A DNA stretch of 64,000 nt from Corylus avellana (Eukaryota; Streptophyta; Magnoliopsida; Fagales; Betulaceae). The notes beneath the pieces were generated by a model, which saw nothing but the letters and a program-made list of their open reading frames with translations, did not search any database and was not told the origin of the DNA. This document shows, in pieces, positions 21,637 to 32,873 of the stretch (position 1 is its first letter; each line of letters starts with the position of its first letter). The position numbers and the translations under genes are program-made. The stretch covers positions 13,857,794-13,921,793 of the forward strand of contig NC_081550.1 in assembly GCF_901000735.1 (NCBI RefSeq), written 5' to 3'.

Positions 21637-22813
21637 CGCTGACACACTTATATACACCAAATATATGTTAAAGAGAAATTAACCAGAATAAATGAATATT
21701 TCCTTTGTTTGCATTAGTGTGAACGTTTCCTTTGACAACATTAAATACCATATTACTTGCATTTCTTTTTTTTTGTCTTCTACACTTTAAACCTAAACAT
21801 GATTTGCTCATACGATTTCATTACACAAGTAATTTTCTTAGCTGTAGTTACCATCTTTTTCTATTCCTCAGCATTTACGGCAATCATAAGATAATGGTTA
21901 ACAGAGTCGAGGGAGGTCAAGCAATTCTCTCAAATGCTTTCCTCGGCCATTTCCTTCCACGTACGCTTGAATAGACAACAGACCCAATTCTCCAAATGGA
22001 AGTTACAAACAAAACACACAAGTCTTTCCTTACGTCTCCTCTTCTCTTCATTATGTTTTCTTCTTCCCTCTTGCCCAAAAGGTGGACTTTGAAAAAATAT
22101 AATAAAACAAAAGGAAATGCTAGGTGTTCTTCTAGTATTCTCCTAGTGTTCTCCCAATTGTGACGTGACTTTAAAAATCACCATTAGATTAAAAGTCAAT
22201 AATGATAATCTCTAGATTTAAAGTCAATATTAAACCACCAATGGCTTTTAAAATGTTTCTTTTAAAATCACCAATAGATTTTGTTGGGATTTTCCATTAA
22301 ATCCCAACAAAATACCCCTTTTTAGAAAAAAAAATATTTAAATTTTTGTGCATGCTGTTAAATTTGAACCAATGCCTTAATCTTTGTAATTTTTTTCTTT
22401 TCTTTTTTTCCTAAAACAAATTGGAGTATATTGGAAAAATTTAGTGGATGGGTGAGATTGCAAACAATTGAAAGATAGATACACTAATTAAATTGTGAGA
22501 AATTAAACTTTAAGGGGACATTGCAAAAGTGATGACAATTCAAGGGGGTTAAGTGAAGTGTTCCCAAAAAATTATTTAAAACTCCATATGATAAGTATAA
22601 ATGACAAATAACTCCCTATCTTGAACTTTTATTTGAAATTTTGACAAAAACTGTGCCCAACCATCCTAAATCCTTAGGGGTGGTTCGGCTACCTTGTTGG
22701 CCAATTTGGAGTGATCCAACCAAACCCTATATATATATTTTGGTTTTATATTTTTATATTTATATTTTTTTTTTCTTTTGTTTTTCTTTTTTAATTATAA
22801 GAGAAATGTGTTG
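21637..22813. repeat. Unit B spacer
   Basis: 21900-22813 is collinear with 2326-3210 and 50370-51270; 21637-21900 is found only here because A and C are deleted at this point. No supported gene. Confidence 0.55.
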
Positions 22814-22913
22814 NNNNNNNNNNNNNNNNNNNNNNNNNNNNNNNNNNNNNNNNNNNNNNNNNNNNNNNNNNNNNNNNNNNNNNNNNNNNNNNNNNNNNNN
22901 NNNNNNNNNNNNN
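22814..22913. other. Assembly gap (100 N)
   Basis: Run of 100 N. By alignment with A and C it covers the place of the 196-bp palindromic MITE. Confidence 0.99.
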
Positions 22914-23351
22914 AAATGAAGGTGGAGAGTTGTGTTATTTATGCTCACACGAAGAGTTTTAAGAAGTGATAGAGCCACGTGGAGACCAATAAGAGCGATG
23001 GCCGCAACTAAAGCTGGAAAAAAAAAAATTAAGTCTTATATGTTTAGCTAATGGCCCCTCCAAAAATAGTCAACAACCCAACAATTAGCCTGTACGTGGT
23101 TGTGTGCACAAGTTCAAGTTGTTTCTCTTTAATGTAGTGGGTTTGCCATTTGCAGCAGAAAACTCCCATAAAGCTGGTCAAAGTCCATCTTTATAAGCTT
23201 GTTGCCGCTGCCGATAAGTTTCTCATTTTTCTTTAATTTGACGCATCACAAGCATGTGACAACTTGCATTATTATCTTGACAACCTTGCATAATTAGGGA
23301 GGTATAGCTAGTAGTTCTGCAATTCTCTCTCAATTTTCTCTACTAACTAGT
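22914..23351. other. 5' flank of the unit B TIR exon
   Basis: Conserved with 3500-3933 and 51540-51971. Presumed ancestral promoter and leader. No gene seen. Confidence 0.4.
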
Positions 23352-23857
23352 ACTCTTGCAACTTCATCCATTGCCTTCCACACAGCTTCTTCGTCATTCT
23401 CTTCTTCCATATTTCAATGGGATGTATTCTTGAGTTTTAGAGGCGAAGATACTCGTAAAACTTTCACTGCTCATCTATACACAAATTTACGTCGAAAAGG
23501 AATCAACACCTTCATGGATGACAAACTTCGAAGCAGAGAGGAAATTTCATCGGCACTTGTCAAAGCCATTGAAGAGTCAAAGATTTCGATCATTGTACTC
23601 TCTAAAAACTATGCATCATCCTGATGGTGCTTGGAGGAGCTGATGAAGATCCTCGAGTGTAGAAAGACAAGGGAGATACAAGTTCTACCACTGTTCTGTG
23701 ACGTCAATCCTTCGGAAGTACGGCGTCAAACCAATAGGGTTGGAGAAGTATTCACTGAACTTGCAAAAAGGTTCAACGATGAAGAAATGAAGGTGTAGGG
23801 GTGGAAGATAAACCTAAAAGAAGTGGCCAATTTATCTGGGATGTTTTTGGGAAACGG
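23352..23857 (+). pseudogene. TIR-domain exon of TNL unit B
   Basis: The leader is open in frame (LATSSIAFHTASSS) into the best preserved first motif of the cluster, WDVFLSFRGEDTRKTF, but no ATG opens it. Stops follow: TGA at 23622-23624 where unit A has CGA (ASS-stop-WCLEEL) and TAG at 23796-23798. Downstream WCLEELMKIL keeps the presumed catalytic Glu. Ends ...FLGN before a GT donor at 23858, with the last exon bases changed from AG to GG. Not functional. Confidence 0.83.
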
Positions 23858-24515
23858 GTATTTCTAACCACCTTTGATGTCTTCCTTCTATATTGTTATT
23901 TTTTTCTACTATTTATGGTACATCCCATATACACATGTTTTCATGCATGCATGTGAACTATTTTACATTTGAAAATGTCTACCTGCAATTAACCTTTTAA
24001 ATAATCTTTGTTCTAAAATTAATTAAACTCGGCCAATTCTTTTGTTTTAGATGGGGTAATTTGATTAAATAACTTTTTCATGACTTAAAAAAAAAATGGA
24101 AAATGAACTTTCCGTTTGTTGCGCACATATCGGGGTTGTTTGTCAAACTCCTCCCCACCCCTAAATACTATTCACTTCCTTTTTTCAAAAAAATCAACAT
24201 TAAAACATTTTTATTTTTGTATCACATCATTTATTTTTTACTACTATTCAAATAAAAAAATCATTACAAAACAAAATGTTCTACTTTTCAATTCCACTTT
24301 TTCACTTTTCTATACCAATTATTATTATTATTATTATTATTACTATTATTTTACAAAAAGTATGAATAGTGCCATGATGCATAACAAACCCCCTCATAGT
24401 TATGTATCACTAACTTTTCTTTCTCTTCCAACTTTTTTTAATACATAATTTCACATCTTTTTATCAGAAGGTAACTCATGAGTTAGTATGTTTTGTTATC
24501 TTTTTGTATCGGTAG
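23858..24515 (+). other. TIR/NB-ARC intron, unit B (658 bp)
   Basis: GT donor at 23858 and AG acceptor in tatcggtag at 24515. An ATT/TAT microsatellite lies at about 24320-24350. Confidence 0.8.
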
Positions 24516-25612
24516 GAATGAATCTGAATTTATTGACGAAATCATCGAACGGGAGAATTCAAAATTAGTTAATAATACATACTTTCAAGTTGCCCAATAT
24601 CCAATTGGAATAAAGTCTCGTGTACAGGATATGAAGTCGCTTTTAGATATAGAGAATAATGACAGCACATGCATGTTTGGGATCTTCGGAACTGGCGGGA
24701 TTGGTAAGACAACTCTTGCCAAAGCCATCTACAACTCGATTGCTTCTCATTTTGAAGATAGTTGTTTTCTTGAAAACATTAGAGAAACTTCCAACAAAAA
24801 GGGCCTGATCCATTTGCAAATTAAACTTATTTCTAAAATCCTAGGAGGTTCAAGTCAAATGGTTGACAATGTTGATCAAGGAATTACTTTCATACAACAA
24901 AGGCTTCGTTTAATAAGGATACTTCTAGTTCTTGATGATGTGGATCATTCAGACCAATTAGAAAAGATGGTTGGAAAAGACAATTGGTTTGGTTTAAGAA
25001 GTAGAATCATCATAACAACAAGAGATAAACATTTACTAACTAAACATCAAGTTTTAACCTACGAGGTGAAGGAATTGGGTTACTTCAAAGCTCATAAGCT
25101 CTTTAGTTGGCATGCCTTTAATAGAGATAGACCTGATGATGATTATGTGAAAGTCACAAACGATGCAGTGTGTTATGCTGGAGCATTGCCACTAGCTTTC
25201 CAAGTGCTAGGCTCGAGTCTAAAAGGTAAAGATATCTTTTATTGGAAAAGTGAATTGGACAAGTACAAAATAATTCCTCAAGATGATATTCAAAAAAGAC
25301 TTCGAATAAGTTTTGATGGATTAGATGAAAATGCAAAGAATATTTTCCTTGACATCGCATGTTTCTTCAAAGGAGAGAATGTAGAATATGTCACAAAAAT
25401 AGTTGATAGTTGTGGTTTTCACTTATATAGTGGCATTGAAGAGCTAAAAGATAAATGTCTCATAGCTGAGTTTTCGGATAAATCATTGGTGATGCATGAC
25501 TTGCTTCAAGAAATGGGTAGAGAAATTGTTCGACAAGAATCACCCGAAGAACTTGGCAAGCGCAGTAGATTATGGTTTCATGAAGATGTTCGTCATGTTC
25601 TAGAAGAAAATA
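24516..25612 (+). pseudogene. NB-ARC exon of TNL unit B (open, best preserved)
   Basis: Complete, uninterrupted NB-ARC exon of about 365 codons: NESEFIDEIIE, canonical P-loop GIFGTGGIGKTTLAKA, RNBS-A FLENIRETS, kinase-2 LLVLDDVD, RNBS-B RIIITTRDKHLL, GLPL (here AGALPLAFQVLG, with Gly changed to Ala), RNBS-D IFLDIACFFKGE, MHD in LVMHDLLQEMGREIVRQES, and FHEDVRHVLEENM. It is the only copy in the window with all ATPase motifs. However, its TIR exon has stops and a Cassandra LTR replaces its splice donor, so it is classed as a pseudogene, though a truncated NB-ARC transcript is conceivable. Confidence 0.88.
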
Positions 25613-25842
25613 TGTGACGCCCCACATCGCCTGGGTATGGAGATGGGGATGTGCTTAAATGTATACTACACCCTTAATGACAACAACGCATTTGAAAGCC
25701 ATGATGGTTATGATCCCATTAGAACTCCGCAGTTAAGCGTGCTTCTGCTGGAGTAGTACTAGGATGGGTGACCTCCTAGGAAGTCTGGCTTGGGGGAGCC
25801 AAAAGCGGACAATATTGTGTGTCATTGAGGTGGGGTGTTACA
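25613..25842 (+). mobile_element. Cassandra TRIM LTR inserted at the NB-ARC exon donor
   Basis: 230 bp with ends TGTGACGCCCC and GGGGTGTTACA, carrying a 5S rRNA-like block in its centre. Cassandra elements are small non-coding retrotransposons known for 5S sequence in their LTRs. After the LTR the text ccattgcctagcctgagataggggg is internal-region-like, with the primer-binding site reduced. The LTR begins two bases before the unit A donor ATG|GTAAG would begin, destroying it. The rest of the element is lost in the gap. Confidence 0.82.
25702..25800 (+). pseudogene. 5S rRNA-derived segment in the Cassandra LTR
   Basis: Matches the 3' two thirds of plant 5S rRNA: gatcccattagaactccgc, the box A region agttaagcgtgctt and the box C region ggatgggtgacctcc are almost unchanged. 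It is not a ribosomal gene: no 5S array, changed start, and LTR ends outside. The pol III internal promoter boxes are largely kept. Confidence 0.88.
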
Positions 25843-25916
25843 ACCATTGCCTAGCCTGAGATAGGGGGAGCGTGCACAAGCCCATGAAGGTCGCTAGCGG
25901 GCACTCGTTGGGACGG

Positions 25917-26016
25917 NNNNNNNNNNNNNNNNNNNNNNNNNNNNNNNNNNNNNNNNNNNNNNNNNNNNNNNNNNNNNNNNNNNNNNNNNNNNNNNNNNNN
26001 NNNNNNNNNNNNNNNN
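25917..26016. other. Assembly gap (100 N)
   Basis: Run of 100 N inside the inserted DNA between NB-ARC and C-JID of unit B. Confidence 0.99.
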
Positions 26017-26161
26017 AAAACTGAAAAGCTTCAAATTAATTTATGACACTAAATAGTTATTTAATATCATTAATCCACATATCATTATTCTAATTCATCG
26101 ATTATTCTTTTAATCTATTTAATATTATTTAAATAAGAGTTTTAAAATCTAGGTCGTTACA
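26017..26161. mobile_element. End of a second inserted element
   Basis: AT-rich tail ending aggtcgttaca, after which C-JID sequence resumes. The ACA end suggests an LTR terminus (TGTAACGACC type) different from the Cassandra LTR, so insertions may be nested across the gap. Confidence 0.4.
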
Positions 26162-26329
26162 AAAGAGGGGAGATAATCTTCAAGTTTGCTTAAGTATTTT
26201 CCAGTATCATACAAGTTTGAATTATATATCTGTGAAACGTTCAAAGTCGGTGTTCTTTAAAAGTTGCGGATTCCATTTGGTACGAAAGCATGAAGAAAAA
26301 GCGATAGATTTAATTCAACCTTCAAAATA
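26162..26329 (+). pseudogene. C-JID fragment, unit B
   Basis: RGDNLQVCLSIFQYHTSLNYI, VFFKSCGFHLVRKHEEKAI, then LIQPSK and a stop. It equals the last third of the unit A C-JID. It is joined after ccttcaaa directly to gypsy-derived sequence that elsewhere is preceded by ttttcaaa, a microhomology junction. Confidence 0.7.
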
Positions 26330-27338
26330 ATAAGAATCCTTTTATAGGGGATTTGTAGTCGGTCTTGACCTTTTGTGTCACATGCGGTGTCCAATTTCTT
26401 CTATTTTCTTATTTTATTGCGGGCCCTATGTTAGCTTTTCTCCTTTTAAGTCTTCTCTCTTCGTCTTTGTTTTGCTAGTTCCCACCTAAGCATGGCTTTG
26501 CAAATTCATGAGAAAAGTCTCCTTCGGCTTTCTTTTCTTTTCTTTTCTTTTATTCCTTTTTTTTTTCCTAGAAAAGGCAATAACTTGCATTATAGTATCA
26601 CTTTAAGCTCACATTTAATAATTAAATATTATTCCAAAATTAAATATAAAATGCAAGAATTAATAGAAAATAAGGTAGGATAAAGCTTATTTTAATAGAC
26701 ACTTTAATTTAAGCTATTATCCACCCCCCAGCTTATTGCTAGTCTCTAGCAATTCAAAACAAAGCATAAGAACAAGGACTCAAGGAAAGAAAAAGTCAAA
26801 ATACTAACAACTACCAAAGAAAGTTCCCATGCCTTCAAAACTCAATGTGAAAAAAATTTTAGCCAAAGCAAACACTCTCTCAGTGTCTAGATAAGCATGA
26901 AATAGAATTTCTATTGGAAAGTATGTTTTGATTCAAGCCTTACCTATGTTAATGCTCAACAATGAAAATCACTCAAAAATAGGTGTAACACTCTCAAGAA
27001 TATGTGAGTGGAATAATGTAAGCAAAGGCAAATATCTCACATATAAATCATATGAAAAATGCTTAGTCAAGAAAGAACAAGTAGTCTCATGAAAGGATGC
27101 CGAAAATAATTTACGCCACACTCATTGATTAGTCATGAACATGTCTGAACCATACACTCCTCAAGATCAAATAAGAACTTTTATTGAGATATAACATAGG
27201 GTTAAAGAAAAGGGAAATAAATAACAAAAAGGTGATGGTAAAAGTGAGAAGTACTTCAAGATAAATGGGACTTCGGCTTCTTTTGTATGTTCAATTAATT
27301 TCTCTCTCCAATTTTCTTTCAATAAAGCACTTATGTGG
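26330..27338 (-). mobile_element. Gypsy-derived region, copy of 15340-16290
   Basis: Near-identical to the region after unit A, including the ccccccagcttattgctag tract at about 26725. Shows that the boundary between TNL units lies in or next to retroelement DNA. No coding domain. Confidence 0.5.
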
Positions 27339-27740
27339 ACTAATATGAAAAGATGTTGATGTATCAACTACCCACGTAGATTCATCACATGCGAGATTAT
27401 CATAAGCTTCATCAAAAGCAAATACCACATCACCATCAGATGCAACTGCTGCAGTGTCTTTTTTTTTTTAACGTTCTTCATCTTTTTCTTTCAACCATTC
27501 CCTTTTTAACTTTCTGCAATCTCTTTTTATATGCCCAAGCTTGTCATAGTGAAAACATTTTATGTCTAATTTTTAGTAGGACTTTCCTCTTGACTTATTA
27601 CGACTGTCATACCTGCGAGGTTTTCTAGCTTTTACTTCTCCCACGCCTTTCTATAACAAGTGCCTCTAAATAAATAAAAAAATACCTTACTCTTTTCTTA
27701 TTGCCTCTCTATTGAACATGTTGTCTTTTACTATACTAGT
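27339..27740 (-). pseudogene. Copia gag zinc knuckle and protease start (degenerate)
   Basis: On the minus strand: ARKPRRYDSRNKSRG, a CCHC-like box CFHYDKLGHIKRDC in which the second Cys is Tyr, a Lys/Glu-rich linker, ACDESTWVVDTSTSF where a copia protease normally reads WVVDTGAS. Stops occur in the linker. Both the knuckle and the protease active-site motif are damaged. It may belong with the minus-strand LTR at 28536-29097, which lies on its 5' side. Confidence 0.65.
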
Positions 27741-28535
27741 TATCAGAAAAGAAAGAACACAAGAGAGAACGGACTTGAAAAATTAGATTCAGAAAAGATA
27801 CTAGTAGGTGGCTGACCTGTAACCCCAACTCCAGCGTTTTGAGATAGGTAAAATCATCTTATTGTAGCCCTTTGATTCTTGTGAGTATTTGATTCTTTAT
27901 TGGATGGGTCTTGATGTTAGATTTTTGTTATTGATTAAGGGTAATAAATAGGGGTGTAGTTTATTGGGGTATAAAAGGAGTAAGTGTTTAGTATGGGTTC
28001 AATTGAGTGACCATTGACTGATGAATAGACTATATTGAATTGTAGTAATTACCAATGATGATCCATACTTGTAATCCACTGTAAGTATTCTTACTTACTG
28101 AGAGTGATATTGATATTCAATAATACAAATCCATGTATGGCCTTTTGATATAATGATTCAACAATGATTTATATTATCGAGGAATAAATTGAATCACTAC
28201 TTCACAGTTTTTGTAGTACTTGCAAGAATGGACAATCAAGGTAATTTTGCAGTTGTAATTAGAGGTTCATTCTTGAGATGTATAGAATATCAAGTTGGTG
28301 AAGTTTGTCTAGAATTCAGGCAGTCGGGTAGATTTGTATAAATGCCTTGTTCGACATAGTTTTGGGTATTTTATATAAACAATAGTATTGTAGATGTATT
28401 GTTTTGTATTGATAAATTAGAAGATGTGGAATATTATACAGATTTCTGCTGTGGGATTATTTAGATATATTTGTTGTTGCAACGTAACACTCACGAATTT
28501 ACAAGAAAGAGAAAAAGAGAAATATCAGGATGTTA
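27741..28535. other. Intergenic, probable degenerate retroelement
   Basis: AT-rich. No domain recognised on either strand. Position between a minus-strand LTR and a gag fragment suggests 5' internal retroelement sequence. Confidence 0.3.
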
Positions 28536-29097
28536 CAAAAACCCTCCAATGCGAAAGTAAAAATCACGGGATCTAGTCCAATCAAATCTTTCACTATGAA
28601 CAATAATGAGTTTACAACTGTCTTCCCTAGAGAAATATCTAGAGGTTATCACCACATTAAGAATACATGCATTATTGGATTAAACATAAATTCATCATCC
28701 TAAAGTAGATTCCAACAAGAATAAAGGAAGATCTCACCAAGTAGGTATTAGCAACTAAGCGACTGGATAGGAAGTTCAACGATCGACACAAGTCAATACG
28801 TAGCACTCGTTGTCAGAAACAACATACTAACATTTTATCAAGATCGGACCACAAACGATCTTGATAAACCGTTTTCTTTTCTAATGGATGCAGTGAAGAA
28901 AAACCTTTTTCTTCTTTTCTCTTCTCTCTCCTTGCGCCGCCGCAGCTCTCCTTTCTTCTCATTGTTTCTTTTTGTCTTTTTGTCTCACAAGACACACGTA
29001 TGTGTGTTCCTTTTATATAGCAAACAAAATGGTTGCTACCTTTTTGTTTGCTAGTCCAAGTGGGTTGGTCCCCACATAGAGAGGACCACCCCCAACA
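28536..29097 (-). repeat. Copia-type LTR, minus strand, truncated
   Basis: Reverse complement begins TGTTGGGGGTGGTCC and includes a TATA-like gctatataaaagg, a purine/pyrimidine-rich leader and the gagggtttt stretch shared with 19661-20309. The LTR 3' end is cut at 28536. The TATA box present here has been lost in the unit B copy. Confidence 0.65.
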
Positions 29098-30429
29098 ATA
29101 ATTTTTGCATTATTGTTGTCCTTTAAATTGAAACATATATATAGCAAAAGGGTTGCTACCCTTTTGTTCGTCGTTTAATAAAGTTTATTGAAACATATTT
29201 TGTCCTTTAAATTGGAAGCAAAGAATCAAGCATCGGTGCTAAGAAAAGGGAAACGCATGCATATTGACGAATCATCATAAATTATTAAATCTTGTGCTTC
29301 ACGTTATGTCAAATATTCAGGAGAAGGAGTGAAGTATTAATGTAGCCGGACAAATTGAGTTATAGTGTATATTTTGTAAAAGAAAAGGGTTAAATACTAA
29401 AAATCTCTTTAGGGTTTCACTTCTTTATTTTTTTCTCTTCTAAGGCTTGATTTTTATCACAGGAGGTACATGTAGTTTTGACAAAGGTCAAATTGGTCTT
29501 TCCGTCCATTGACCGTTAGTTGGCTTAATGGAAATTCACGTCACTGACACATGAACTAATTAAAATTCGACATCTGACATAAGTGGTCACGTCATCAATG
29601 ATGACGTGGCCACCTAATTAAATTTTTTTTTTAATTAAAAAATTTTAAAAATATATATTTTTTCAAAAAGAAAAAAAATCTACAGCCACCCCCTTAGCCA
29701 TTTGGGGGTAGCCGATTTGGCCATGGGGGTGGCCCGAACCACCCCCAAGGTGCCAAGGGGTAGCCGAAACCACCCCAAACAGTGCAAAAGACATGAATGC
29801 CCATAATTGTTTAAGATGACAATGCAATAAGTAAGGTCAAAGTAGTAAATTGATCTGTTCAAAAGACATTAATGCCCATAACTTTTTGAAGATGACAATG
29901 CAATAAGTAAGGTCAAAATAGTAAATTTAGCATCAAACAAAATTTCACTAATCCTGTGCTATCGGGGCTTGTTATATATAGCTTTAAGGATAACATAAGA
30001 AAAGGTATTCTCTTGTTCATTATTAAATATAAAGATTTTAATATTATTTTGCTGGATTTTTATTATGGAGAAAACTATGCACGTACTATATCGTCTGTCA
30101 TATTGTTTCAATTTTGTTTTATGCCTCTAAACTCTTATAAGTATGATTTTTTTGTTAATCATTTATGTTATGCACTTGGTTATTATTGTCATTCAATTTA
30201 ATTAGCATTATATTATTAATTTGCTGACAGTGCAATATAAACTACTATATTTTCATTGGTCCTCGTTCCCGCTTTGACCTAATCAATATATAAGAATTCT
30301 TGGTTTCATCTCTGCATGCTACATGAATTTGTAAGCGTTGTTGCGCCATTATAGTATACAAATAATGTACCACACATTTAAAACCAATGACAGAAATTAG
30401 CTACAAACTAAAAATGATTCGTCTGTAGT
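29098..30429. repeat. Repeat-rich intergenic region
   Basis: 29690-29780 is a GC-rich self-complementary stretch (gggggtggcccgaaccaccccc) also seen at 3060 and 35800. 29785-29934 is a 75-bp direct repeat (caaaagacatgaatgcccat onward, twice). No coding sequence supported. Confidence 0.5.
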
Positions 30430-30656
30430 TAACTCTTACGGATCGATGTCATAAATTTATAAATTCGAATTTTGATCATTCTTTTGGGATGTCATTTGAT
30501 GGGGCAGGGTATGCTTTGAGTTATCCTTTGGCAGAAGTGTTGATGAAGAATTTAGATGTCTGCATAAAGACGTATCCAACATTGTATGGGAGTGATCATA
30601 TTTTGCAGTCCTGTATTGCTGATTTGGGAGTCTCTTTGACCCAGGACATGGGGTTT
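30430..30656 (+). pseudogene. DUF604/Fringe-like glycosyltransferase fragment
   Basis: Reads NSNFDHSFGMSFDGAGYALS, then YPLAEVLMKNLDVCIKTYP, LYGSDHILQSC and IADLGVSLTQDMGFH. This matches the pattern of plant DUF604 proteins (Fringe-related, CAZy GT31): AFGGAGYALSYPLA, C-x-x-x-YP-x-LYGSD and LG-x-LT-x-x-x-GFH. About 60 residues from one exon. Recognised from family memory. Its first catalytic half is absent here. It runs in frame into LecRK-derived sequence. Confidence 0.65.
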
Positions 30657-30767
30657 CATTTAAAAGTAATGGAATCATCTGGTTTCACATTATTTCTTTT
30701 TTCCCAAGTTTCTGCTCCTTCCATGTCTACCACTAATTCAATCCCGAGAGGTGATAGCTTATAGTGC
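30489..30767 (+). pseudogene. Chimeric ORF: DUF604 fragment fused to LecRK C-terminus
   Basis: One open frame begins ATG in SFGMSFDGAG and passes from the glycosyltransferase fragment into LecRK tail sequence (FLFSQVSAPSMSTTNSIP), ending at the LecRK stop at 30765-30767. The LecRK homology starts near 30657 (catttaaaagtaatg). One extra G relative to the fragment at 39215 brings the two pieces into the same frame. About 92 codons. No intron is needed. Nothing shows that it is expressed. Confidence 0.6.
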
Positions 30768-31797
30768 CCCTAAATTTCAATTATTTTGTAGGAGATTCTG
30801 ATTTAAATAAAATAAAGTTGTTTATTCACTCATATATTTATGAGCATTGGGCATATAATATATTTACATGTTTATCATTTGAGATTATTATTCATAATAT
30901 ACATATAAGTGGTCCATAAATTGCATTGAATATAATTCATCGTGTGATAGGATTTAATGTGTTTATGCGAATACAATGCACTAAACGGACTACCAAAGTT
31001 GTCATTCCTTTATAACATTGTTAAAATGAATCATGTAAAACTCCAAAAGGTATTACTAAATTGATTCTAAATCCTAAGATAATCACAAACTCAAATATAA
31101 AGTAAAGGTCACTTTGATGCATTAGGAGTAAAACCTTTACTGCGGCCAAAATTCTCGGTACGTTGGATAATCACATATAACATTGTAGGAACTTCATCCT
31201 CAATAAAGAATCAAAGTCCTAATGGGTTGTTTTTGGTGTGGGTTTCGGACCGGTCAGTGAGGAAGAGAGAAGTGGAAAAAAATAATTAAAAATAATATTT
31301 AGAGAAAGTAGATAGTGAATAGATAATATGTTGAAATTTGTATTAAAAAGCCAACAGCTAAATGAAAAAAAGGGTGTATTTTGAGTCTAGAGTTGCTCTT
31401 ATGCGTTGTAGTTTCAAGAATCTATTAACATAGATTTGTGTGTTACTCGCCCTATTTCTCACTATAATAGTCAGATGAATGAGACTGAATGCAATAAACA
31501 ATTTTAATGGATATAATTTTAGTGTCAAAATGATGATCAATGGAACTTTACAAAATCAATATGGTGTTAGCAGGGTGATTCGTCATAATTTGGGTTACAA
31601 GGTCCGAAATCATAAGTTTATCAGATTAATCTTCCTATTTAAATTGGTAAATTGTTTTTTTTTTTTTTTTTTTTTTTTGGCTAAATCTGATTTTGATCTT
31701 TGAATTTGGGATCTTTGGAATCCAAGAGGTCCAACCCAGAGCTCCAAGCAAATGGGTTTTGATCCATAAATCTGGTCCAAAAAGAGCACCACAAACT
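30657..31797 (+). repeat. Left arm of a >1.1-kb inverted repeat (LecRK 3' end and flank)
   Basis: Holds the last codons and 3' flank of a LecRK gene. Reverse complement is at 37942-39214. Both arms share tgtaggagattctgatttaa, the tatatgggccacc-like flank and ccagagctccaagcaaatgg. Small differences throughout show age. The core between arms is about 6.1 kb. Confidence 0.85.
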
Positions 31798-32324
31798 CCA
31801 TAAAAGAAAAAAGATTTTGTTTATTTGGCTATGTATTTTATTTAGTCTAAGGTTTTTATTTAATCGAAAATTTCTTTGCTTGGATTTACCTCTGTGTACC
31901 AATGTATAGATTTTCAGTGACTATGAATTGATTATTTTTATATTTGTTTCTCTAGAAAGTTTATTTGTATTGAAATATAATAGGTATCACACTAATGAAA
32001 TTTTAGGTTTTAATTCATTTGAATATTTTATTGTATTTGTTTTTTTTTTTTTTTTCGTTTTTGTGATTTACTTGAATTGTTTAACACTTTTTTGAAAGTA
32101 TTGAAAGAGATTTATTTGATTGCATTAAATATTGAGTAAAATATTTGTTTTATTTTGTATTAAAAAGAATAGAGAATATTTTGTTTATTTTGTTTTGTAT
32201 TTTTTGAAATGATTAGAACTTTATGGGTTTTATTTATATTAAAATATAATAAGTAGCACACCAACAATATCAGAGTTTCCTACAATTTTTTTATTAATAT
32301 TTTGATAATTATAATTCGAACTTT
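31798..32324. other. AT-rich intergenic
   Basis: No gene. Includes ttaaaatataataggtatcacac, recurring near 32240 and 33680, so the CACTA element has landed in repetitive DNA. Confidence 0.35.
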
Positions 32325-32833
32325 CACTACAAAACAAAAAAAAAAAAAAAATCAATTTCTGACGTGACTACAGTACACGATTTTTTTTTGCCACGTCACT
32401 AATTACTGACATGGCAAAAAATGCCACGTCGGTAAATATTTTTCTGACGTGGCAAAGTTGGTAGGTCAGTAATTAGTGACGTGGCAATATCCACACGTCA
32501 ATAAATTCTGACGTGTTAGACATTGCCACGTCAATAAATTTTTTAGGATTTTAAAACTTTAAAAATTATATATTTTATTGACATGTTAAATTTCAACACG
32601 TCAATAACTACTGACGTGTTAAATGTTAGCACGTCACTAAAACATTGAACGGGATATTCAACTTTTTCCCTCTTCTTACCCTCTTCTTATTACTTATTCC
32701 CTCTTCTTTTATTTCCCCACACTCTCTCTCTCCTCTCTCAATCTCCCTCGTCTCTCTGTATGGCCAGCTCCCTCTAGAGGGAAGAAGAAAAAGAAAAGGA
32801 GAAGCAGCAGAAGAAGAAGAAAAAGAAAAGGAG

Positions 32834-32873
<40 letters not shown>

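Noticed and set aside
25702..25800. 5S rRNA gene
   Set aside because: Bounded by TG...CA LTR ends, start of 5S missing, no array: Cassandra LTR.
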